Below are positions 56,632-64,000 of a stretch of 64,000 nucleotides of DNA, piece by piece. The DNA is taken from contig BCJX01000001.1 of assembly GCA_001600415.1 (NCBI GenBank), forward strand, positions 681,186-745,185, read 5' to 3'. A model generated the notes under the pieces. It worked only from the letters and a program-made list of their open reading frames with translations, made no database searches and had not been told where the DNA came from. Each line of letters starts with the position of its first letter. Position 1 is the first letter of the stretch. Source of the DNA: Pascua guehoae. Taxonomy: Eukaryota; Basidiomycota; Tremellomycetes; Trichosporonales; Trichosporonaceae. The position numbers and the translations under genes are program-made.

Positions 56632-56856
56632 GTCTAGACGTGCTGCCATACACCGCAGCGGACCTCCCGACGGGCTCGGTACGCCGCAGCGGGATTCCAG
56701 AGGTTGGGCGGTGCAGCGTACCTCGGTTAGACGTGCTGCGGTACGCAGCGCCACTCTGACAGCGTGCTCGGCCAGCATAACCCCGTCAGTGCGGCACCGT
56801 GCATGAGCCAATCTTGTCCATTCGGTGCTTTCTAGACGTGCAGCGATACCCAGCGC
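56632..56856. repeat. Dispersed 26 bp repeat TAGACGTGC.GC..TAC, three copies
   Basis: Copies at 56632-56658, 56725-56750 and 56831-56856, each starting T(C)TAGACGTGC and ending near CGCAGC/CCAGCGC. Spacing is 93 and 106 bp. Located downstream of array member D. Confidence 0.7.
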
Positions 56857-57000
56857 TTGCTTGAACCAGTCAAAGGTAGTGGAACCGAACCTGACGACAG
56901 GATCCAATTCGGCATACGCGACAAGGGCCACCCGGCGCCCCCGAGGGCGGCGCCTGTACCGGGGGCCATCCCCACAGACGCCGAGGGGTACGACGACGGC

Positions 57001-57090
57001 GGCAACGGGGATGGGGATGAGGATGGGGCGGGGCACGGGGATGGGAATGAGGATGGGGCGGGGCACGGGGATGGGAACGGGGACGTGGAC
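57001..57090. repeat. 30 bp tandem repeat of GGGGATGGG.ATGAGGATGGG type
   Basis: Three imperfect copies. In the + frame it reads as GDGNEDGAGH repeats, and in the - frame as Pro/Ile/Val repeats. I do not call a gene here: neither frame has a convincing start or domain. Confidence 0.85.
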
Positions 57091-57225
57091 GTGGACGGCC
57101 GACACGACAGGCGGGACGAGCAGCACGAGGTGCACGAGCACGGACAGGATAAGCCGTTGCCGCTGACGCCCACGACGGCCAGGACGCCGCGGTGGCGCAC
57201 ACACCCGGTGTATGTCTAGTGCTCG

Positions 57226-59089
57226 CCGGTCTGCTGTCGCTAGTGTTGCTGCCGGTGGCTGGTCCACGTGCAGTCGCTGGGGTCATGTCGGGTGTGGGTA
57301 CCGTGCCGTACCGTACCGTATGTTATTGGGTGTATGCACAGAGTCGAGATTGGCGGAAATGTTTGGCTCCAGATGACGCTCCACGTGCCATATGTCGATG
57401 CCCGACGAGGACACGTGCCCAGTCACTATTCTGCACGGTCAATGCCCATGGTCGACAAACGCAGCGTGCAATCGAGGTGCGCGAGGTGGGTAGATGTACT
57501 GTACATTCGGCATACCTATTCACTCGTACTTGGACCCAGACTGGGTCGGCACGCGTCCGCCCCCGCCCCGGCCCCCTTGTTGACAGTACCCGACCGGGGA
57601 GCGAGCGAGTGCCTCTGATAACCCACCGTCGTCGCCCACGCGCCCGCTGCTCCAAGCACTCCAACGATCCATTTCCAGCCGTACAGTACAGCCTCAGAGC
57701 TGCGGTATCCTAGACTCTGGATCACCTCTACAGTACCTCCTCCCTCTCCCCCGGGTACGACCCACGCTACTTATTCCCGTGCCAAACTCGCGACTCGGTC
57801 CCAAACGAGCGCTCGCTCCATTCGAGGCCGAAATCGCCACAACCACAACGCCCCGCCCTGTAAACGTCAAATGTGCCACATTGACACTAGACTCTGGCAC
57901 CCGGCACCAGGGTGCACGCCAAGCCTGTCCAGAACAAGTCCCAAGTCCCAAGTCCCAAGTCCCAAGTCCAAAGTCCCAGCCACCCGTCGGCGCGGCGCGG
58001 GGCTTGGCACCCCCTTGCCCCAGCACGCCAAGGACTAGTCGGCATCGGGCGAATCGCGTGCGTGCGGATACAAAGTCTACCTCGCCGCCTGGGGTTTCTG
58101 CCTCTGCCTCTCTTTGCCTTTTCTGCCTTTGCCTCCCCCGGCCTTGGCCTACCCTGCTGCCCCGCACTCGTTGTCTCGGAGTCTCCAGGACACGGAGCCA
58201 CGAGGCTAGGCTTGGAAGGCTTGGAAGGCTTCGCGTGCTGCGCCACAAGCCAAGCCTAAACCGTGCCCACTTGATCCCCACTGTCATCATCGTGATTACC
58301 ATTATGGCCATTCCATTCGCCCCTCTGCCAGCTCTAGCACGTTGTCGATCCAAGCGTCAACTCGTCTTTGGTGTCTGTAAATGCCAATCAACTGCTAGTG
58401 GCCGATATCGACGAGCGACCTTTTCGTCCAATGCCATCAAACGCAGCTCATTTGGGTCGGGGCTGGTAGCGCCGCTGCAATGTACGGTAGAGCACAGTCG
58501 CAAACTCGTGTCATTGTGACGGTCTCCGCTGGCCCAAGACGGTGCCAAGACAATGTCGATCAACTGCCGGCACTGGAGGCTGTCCCTTCAGGCTACTGCA
58601 CCAGGTGTAACCGCAGCGCAGGCAGGCAGGCGTCGCCGGCCTCTGCAATCCCCACCCGGCCCTGCTCCCCAGCCGGCGCCAAGAGAGTGGGTCGTGTGAT
58701 GATCTGGGCCTGGCTTGGGTGCCAGCTCGTGCCATGCCGCCCTCGACGCTCGTACCCACCTTGCGCTGGCCACTGTCACCGTCACCAGCACCGTCCACCA
58801 TCACTGGCCGCGCCACCGTCAACCGTCACTGGCCACTCGCCACTGTTCCAAAGCTACCGTCGCGAGCAACTTGCGACTCGATGCAGCTGCCAACGGCAGG
58901 CGTGTGCAGCTGGCCACCACTACGCTGTTCCAAGCTGCCGCGACAAACTTGCACCTACTGTAGCTCCACCTGCCTGCAAGTGGCAGCACTTACACTTTGC
59001 TCGATTTCATTTTGTACAGCAGTTGTTCCAGCGCTGCCATGCTGCCAGGTGCCATGGCGCGTGTGAGTACGCTCGCTGGCCACATAAAC
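57226..59089. other. Gene-poor region
   Basis: About 1.9 kb. The ORF 57779-58519 contains a 7 bp repeat and no domain, so it was not called. A direct repeat of CTTGGAAGG occurs at 58211-58228. Confidence 0.5.
57935..57979. repeat. AAGTCCC heptamer repeat, about six copies
   Basis: Perfect CAAGTCC units for four copies, then one with a substitution. Confidence 0.9.
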
Positions 59090-59094
59090 ATAGC

Positions 59095-59290
59095 CCACAT
59101 GGACCACACAAACTCACATAGAGCACACAAACTCACATAGACCACATAGACCACATAGACCACATAGACCACATAGACCACATAGACCACAAAGACCACA
59201 TAGACCACATAGACCACATAGACGACACAAACTCACATAGACCACATCGACCGCATAAACCCACATAAACCACACAAAACCATAAAAACC
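59095..59290. repeat. 9 bp minisatellite, ACCACATAG
   Basis: From about 59128 to 59222 the unit ACCACATAG repeats nearly perfectly for about ten copies, with diverged copies (ACACAAACTCACATAG, CACATAAACC) on both sides. The 9 bp period keeps all frames open, which explains spurious ORFs here. Confidence 0.92.
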
Positions 59291-59357
59291 ACATATGCAT
59301 AACAACCAGTGCCGCCTCTACCCCAACATGACCACCCTAAAATACATGCAAACAGCT

Positions 59358-60959
59358 CTAGGCCTCCTCGTCGTCCAAGCGCGACCGCTCATGGCTATCC
59401 CGCTCGAGGTCGTGCGACGACGCCTGCGGCTGCGGCTGGGCCTGGGGCTGAGTTTGAGGCTGGGCAGTGTCGTCGTCCTTGCCATCGCGGATGGGCGGGA
59501 GGCGGTCGGCCGCCGCCCCGGCCGGGCCCACTCTCTGGTCGTCTTCACGCTCGCGCAACCTCTCCCTCTCGCGCTCTCTCTCGGTTACCCTCTCGCGCTC
59601 ACGCTCGCGTTCACGCTCCCGCTCGTGGCGCTCGACGAGCTCGCGGTCGTGCCTGTCCCTCAGCTCGAGCTCGAGCGAGCGCGAGCGCGTGTCGTGCGAC
59701 CACTGCTCGAGGGGCGCGAGGCGGTACTCGCTATAGTGCCGTTCGCGGGGGTGGGCGTGGGGGTGCGCGAGGGCGTCGCGGGGGAGGGTGTCTCGGGGGT
59801 CGCGATGTGGGGCGGCGTCGCGGGGGTCTCGGGGGTCGCGGGGGTCACGAGGATCACGGGGATCACGGGCCTCGCGGGGGTCGCGGGGTTCGCGTTCCCG
59901 TTCGCGGTCACGGACATCGTCGCGGCGCGGGTCGCGGTCGCGGTCGTACACGGGGGCGGTGGACCAGAACGGCCCCGGCTTGGGGGGCTCGCTGCTGCTG
60001 TGGACCATCGAGGGGCGGTCGGGCTGGGGCAGAGCCTGGGCCTGGGATGCGCGGCGGGCTGCGACTTCGCGCTCGCGCTCGCGCTCGCGTTGTTCGCGGT
60101 CGCGTTCGCGGTGGTCGCGCTGGTCGCGCTCGCGGAGGTCGCGCTCCTCGGCGTCGGCCAGGGGCGCCCCGTTGGCGTGCGGTGTGGGTGGCACCGGCAC
60201 CCCGGGCTGGCCTGCGGCGCCTGCTGCCGCGGCGGCGACGGGGGCGGCCATCTGCGCGTGCATGGCGGTCAGGTTCATGTTGAGGCGGGCGGTGAGGACC
60301 GCCAGGCGCGTGCGGAGGAGCGACGTGACGCGCTGGTGTGGGTGTGAGCGGGTCCGAGTCGGGAAGAGCAGAGCAGAGTAGGGGTTTTGCCACACACCAC
60401 ATGGCATAGGACCAAGGGCACGGCAAAGTGCCACACTGGGACGACACCCATCACACGGCGCCACACCACTCACCTCTTCCTCTGCGCGCTTGGCGTGCAG
60501 GATGCCCAGGAGCATTTCGCGGTCGCCGTCGCCGGTGCGGCGGAACGAGTCGAGAATCGCCTTGAGACTCGCGGGCGGCTGCGGAATGTCCTGCCAGTAC
60601 TCTTCGTCCTTTGGGTTGCCTGCCCCCAGCGGGTTGGCTGGGTTGGGCGGCGAGTCGTTGCCCGACTCTGGCGACGGGAGGGAGGGCTCGGCATAGCGCG
60701 GCGACCGGCGCGCGTGTCGTACGTCACGGGCTTCACGGGGTTCGCGCGGTTCACGGGGGTAGCGGTGTGCTTGGGCTTGAGCTTGGGCTTGGGCTTGGGC
60801 TTGGGCTTGAGCTTGCGCCTGGGACTGGGACTGGGACTGGGCGTCGCGCAGGCCCGTGTCGCGGTCGCGGTCGTACTCGGCGTGGCGGTCGTACCGTTCG
60901 TAGTCGCGGTAGGGGTGGGGACGGGGTGGGTGGGCGTAGGTGGGGCCCGGGTGGGACAT
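59358..60959 (-). CDS. Arg/Asp-rich low-complexity protein
   Basis: Two exons (60959-60474 and 60332-59358) give 486 residues. Start set at MSHPGPTYAHPPRPHPYRDYERYD. There is a Gln-Ala repeat (QAQAQA), then the only ordered-looking stretch: DEEYWQDIPQPPASLKAILD, SFRRTGDGDREMLLGILHAK, RVTSLLRTRLAVLTARLNMN. The second half is dominated by RER/RDR/RDP repeats, with a perfect run of RDPRDP units, and ends with Gln/Pro repeats and RLDDEEA. Charged RD/RE repeats are common in RNA-processing and nuclear condensate proteins, but I do not identify the family. The antisense strand is also open for 350 codons because of the composition. Confidence 0.65.
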   Translation of the reverse strand: MSHPGPTYAHPPRPHPYRDYERYDRHAEYDRDRDTGLRDAQSQSQSQAQAQAQAQAQAQAQAQAHRYPREPREPREARDVRHARRSPRYAEPSLPSPESGNDSPPNPANPLGAGNPKDEEYWQDIPQPPASLKAILDSFRRTGDGDREMLLGILHAKRAEEEVSGVAPCDGCRPSVALCRALGPMPCGVWQNPYSALLFPTRTRSHPHQRVTSLLRTRLAVLTARLNMNLTAMHAQMAAPVAAAAAGAAGQPGVPVPPTPHANGAPLADAEERDLRERDQRDHRERDREQREREREREVAARRASQAQALPQPDRPSMVHSSSEPPKPGPFWSTAPVYDRDRDPRRDDVRDREREREPRDPREARDPRDPRDPRDPRDPRDAAPHRDPRDTLPRDALAHPHAHPRERHYSEYRLAPLEQWSHDTRSRSLELELRDRHDRELVERHERERERERERERVTERERERERLREREDDQRVGPAGAAADRLPPIRDGKDDDTAQPQTQPQAQPQPQASSHDLERDSHERSRLDDEEA

Positions 60960-63332
60960 GGTGGGGCCGGTGCGTGTGGACGAGTGCTGGTTGTGCTGGT
61001 TGTGTGTCGGTGGTGGATAAGGATGACGGTAGAGAGTGGACAACAGGAATAACAACAGTTGCGAGGAGAGTAGACGTTGAAGAGAGTCAGTTAGGTGGCG
61101 TGAGACGTGTCATGACCTATGTACGGGGGTCGAGGTCTGGGTCGAGGTCGGGGCCAGCGAGTGAGCGTTGATAGAGTGGGGGGGGTGCGGGTTTGGTTGC
61201 GTTGCATGCGTTTGCTTGGCATTCAGTAGCAACAAAGAGAATGGCGTGAGCAATCTCTCGCATCTGGCAACAATGAGACTCTCTCTCTCCCTCTCTGCCA
61301 ACCTTTTGCCCAGCCAACGCGTGCCCTGGGGCCTGGGGGGTCATGGGTTTTGGCCCGTTGTCTGGGCGTGTGGGTTCGCGGTCGAGGTGAGGTACCAAAG
61401 TGAGGTGAGTCTAGATTGCCATTGCCTCTCCTTGTCGACTGTCTTGGCATTCTGGGACGCCTAAGGGTGAGGCCGGTGAGGGCGCACAAGCGTACGAGGG
61501 CAAAGCCCCCTCGAGCAAAAAAGCTTGGCGCTTGGCATTTTAGACCCCTCCCTCCGCCTCGGTAAATGAATGACCCAGATACGCCATTGTCGGCCCGCCC
61601 CGCCTGCGCACCGGCCGCAGCCTGGCGTGCGTCAGTCTGCCCCTACTCTGTTTGCGAGACATGGAATGCAGGCAGACCTTTGGCACCACTTGTCCCTGGG
61701 CCCTGGGTTTCCAACGAACAAACGGGCAACTGGAGTACTGTAGTTCTGATCACTGCTGCTGCTGCGTCGGCGAGCGAGGCACCGTGCACGCACGCATCCA
61801 GCCAGGCATGATGCACCCATTTTATAGATCTCGCACAGACCACCTGACTCGCAAATGGACACCATCCTTCCGAGCCAAGACTCTTAAGACTCTTGTTGAC
61901 GTACTACAGGCATTCCGACTAGATACCACCTAGTCGCCAACATACGAACATGTATGTACTCTGCGCCGCGGCCTATTTCAGTCCAGACCCAGCTAGCAGC
62001 TAGCCAGCTTGCATCTGGCCGCCGGCGGCCGCTTGACAGCAGCTGGCCATTGTTGCAGTCGTGGGGATCAACGTGGGGTGCCAGCCACGATGCGCCACAT
62101 CCGGTTTTGTGGGATGCGCAGGCACACACACACACACTCTCAATTCGGGGGTTACCCGGGTGGTTTTATAATGGCTACTATGGCTTGGCACTCTTGGCGT
62201 GAGTCATTTGGCACTCTGGTATCCAACCCTATCCACCAATCAGGACCATTCCAGCGGGCAACCGACAGTCATGGGTGCCATGGTATGCGAGTGCTGCTGG
62301 CCTGCTCGTGCTGGTTGGTGGCCAGGGCACGTTTTCGAACAAGGGCATATCACAGCGCGCAGCGATCGCAGCAAGCTAGCGAGGTAGGTTTGCCACGCGA
62401 CCAGTCCTACATATACATATATCCTTCTCGTGCAGCCCGACAACCATGGCGGCAATGGGTTCGCCATAAAGACCACACCTCGCCTTGTCCCCCGCAACGT
62501 CTTGGCACAGACTTTCGCATCGAGACCTTGTAAACCTGGTCCGAGAACACTGATACTCGTGACGCAAACATCGAGACTGATCACTGACCCGCACCCGGAC
62601 CCCAACGACTCCACTGCGCCATCCGCAGCCTCCAACTCGGATGACGTCGCTTTGTCAACTCACCTCCTTCGAGCCCCGAGCCTCGAGCTAAGAATACCAA
62701 CCCGCAGGGCGGCGCCAAGCGACTCGACAAGGCCAATAATACACTCGAGCACTACAGCTGCACTGTCCCCCCTGCGATCCAAGTGGCTGCGTTATCCCAC
62801 ACAAGGGCGTGGTTGGCCCTACAAATTCCGTCGCCGAAGTTTATCCACTTATCGCCGTGCCCACTATTCGGGTCCGACGATCCTTCCCAGTCATCGGCGA
62901 CCACGTCTGCCGCGTCCTCATTCCAGGATAGGTAGAGGCAACAGGACAGGCGGCGAGGCGGCATGTGTCGGAGCCTTGGGCCGGTCACGAAGACTCGCTT
63001 CCTTACTGGCCTTGTTTGGTCTGAGGATCCCTGCTGTCATACCCCCGTCAGCCATACTCGACATGTCCTCTAATCAATGGGAACCGGCCGACCTGCGTCC
63101 TCGACTTTAGGGCTACGCTTTGGATGTCACGGCTTGATGAGGTAGGCTATGACTAGGTCTGTCGCCAAACAATGATCCCCGATGCCCGGCGGAGGAGACT
63201 CATACACACATCCACTCATCTCCTGATCCACCCATCGACTCATCTACCGATCCACTCATCCACACTGCAAGCTCCAATGTCGCCGATACGTCCCCATCCT
63301 CCCAGACACCACAGAGACTAGCAATCAGCACC
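60960..63332. other. Gene-poor region
   Basis: About 2.4 kb, including the promoter of the Arg-rich gene. The long frame at 62430-63110 begins with GTG, has no ATG near its start and no domain. Short CA repeats occur at about 62113-62123. No gene called. Confidence 0.5.
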
Positions 63333-63458
63333 TCTTCGCTAGTATATCGGTTAGTATAATCGCCTCTCAACAGAGAGCCCGGCGACGGCGAGCGGCACAT
63401 CGGCAGCTCGGCCAGCTGGAGTTCGCGATAGAGCAGGGTTCGACTCCCTGGCGGAGAA
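63333..63458 (+). tRNA. tRNA-Glu (anticodon CTC) with a 54 nt intron
   Basis: Acceptor stem TCTTCGC (63333-63339) pairs with GCGGAGA (63451-63457) with one G-T pair. The D arm is 63342-63357, the anticodon stem ATCGC (63359-63363) pairs with GCGAT (63425-63429), and the T arm CAGGG-TTCGACT-CCCTG is 63434-63450. The loop reads C-T-CTC-A then the intron (63370-63423) then C, so the intron sits at the canonical 37/38 position and the anticodon is CTC (63366-63368). The discriminator base is A. A T5 terminator follows at once. Confidence 0.88.
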
Positions 63459-63460
63459 GC

Positions 63461-63465
63461 TTTTT
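63461..63465 (+). terminator. RNA polymerase III terminator of tRNA-Glu
   Basis: TTTTT begins 3 bp after the discriminator base of the tRNA. Confidence 0.8.
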
Positions 63466-64000
63466 GGCCTTGGCGAGCCTGTGGCGAGCGTGGAGCGGAC
63501 GGTGGGCGGTGTGGGCGCACCTCGGGATGCTGGGGGTCGAGCGAGATGTACAGGATGCAGGACGGGGGACATCAAAGTCTTGACAGACGGAGAGACCGAC
63601 CCTCTTGACAATTGTCGTCAGATGTTCCGACTCGGTGGCACAAAGACACGCTGCCACTACTCGCACGCTCTGTTTCCATGTTTCGGGTCCATCTCTCCAC
63701 TTGACACTCGCTCCACTCCATGTATATATGTACATGCGACATGTCCTCCTCACACTCTCTCGCGTGTCCCTCTGTGGTTGTTTGAACGGAACCAAAATGT
63801 CCTCCATCCACCACACCCACCCATCCGAGCCCTCTCGGCATACCTGTGCCTCATGGCGGTGTACCTCATCCCATCCGTTCTCTCACCACCGTACTCTTAC
63901 TAACCTCCGCCTCCGCCGTCCTCACATCCCATCTGTTCTCTCACCACCTTACTCTTACAACCTCCGTGTCCGAACTTTCCCCTCTGTGCTTCAACAATGG
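63466..64000. repeat. Terminal non-coding region with a roughly 55 bp tandem repeat
   Basis: CATCCCATC.GTTCTCTCACC, ACC.TACTCTTAC and AACCTCCG occur in order at 63868-63912 and again at 63926-63968. No gene called. Confidence 0.7.

Noticed and set aside
57779..58519. 246-codon open frame
   Set aside because: Open mainly because of a 7 bp repeat and GC content; no domain, no splice-supported extension.
59295..60347. 350-codon open frame antisense to the Arg-rich gene
   Set aside because: Composition artefact of RER/RDP codons; the minus-strand model has a proper start, splice sites and repeats in frame.
62430..63110. 226-codon open frame on the plus strand
   Set aside because: It begins with GTG, not ATG, has no domain, and its composition is typical of non-coding GC-rich sequence.

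Overview
The window is eukaryotic, GC-rich and intron-rich. Gene content (sterol sensor SCAP, URC4/DUF1688, Zn2Cys6 regulator, LCHN-type DENN protein) and the spliceosomal introns (GTGAGT/GTACGT donors, CTNAC branch sites, YAG acceptors) point to a basidiomycete yeast. I infer Tremellomycetes, most likely Trichosporonales; this is an inference from gene style, not a database match. Two N gaps (16056-16109 and 55640-56270) both begin or end in G-rich sequence.

1-46 kb is gene-dense and mostly housekeeping. In order: URC4 (uracil catabolism, 5' truncated, +), CCT1 chaperonin subunit (-), ERV46 ER-Golgi cargo receptor (+), MAD2 spindle checkpoint (-), SNF7 ESCRT-III (+), SCAP sterol sensor (-), an LCHN/DENND11-like DENN protein (-), RPT5 proteasome ATPase (-), an unrecognised acidic protein (+), HSP90 (-), a secreted Cys-rich VldE/ARB_07466-like protein (-), then a possible small metabolic unit of transaldolase (+), Zn2Cys6 regulator (+) and DHA2-type MFS transporter (-). 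The transporter promoter carries four evenly spaced CGGA..TCCG palindromes. Next come a GNAT acetyltransferase (+), mitochondrial ribosomal mS38/COX24-type protein (-), tRNA m7G46 methyltransferase TRM8 (+) and a 668-residue disordered FG/TFG-rich protein (+). For most of these genes the exon phases were checked by hand and close to an exact multiple of three.

45.5-64 kb is gene-poor, repeat-rich and looks accessory. Its main feature is a direct-orientation array of short, highly diverged genes at about 50.0, 51.5, 54.2 and 55.3 kb, with two degraded copies at about 51.3 and 53.1 kb. They share one gene structure: a short first exon, an 88-94 nt second exon (phase 0 in, phase 1 out), a third exon that always ends in phase 2 at a GTGAGT/GTGAGC donor, and a short final exon. 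The last four exons of the disordered protein at 43.2-45.5 kb follow the same plan and share residues, so it is the likely parent or a founding relative. I recognise no known family for this module. It is the best candidate here for an undescribed system, but its function is unknown.

The rest of the right arm holds a secreted SH3-like serine-rich protein (47.6 kb), several minisatellites, an arginine-rich low-complexity protein (59.4-61.0 kb) and an intron-containing tRNA-Glu(CTC) at 63.3 kb. Introns with internal tandem duplications (URC4 intron 3, a 978 bp intron in the DENN gene) recur across the window.
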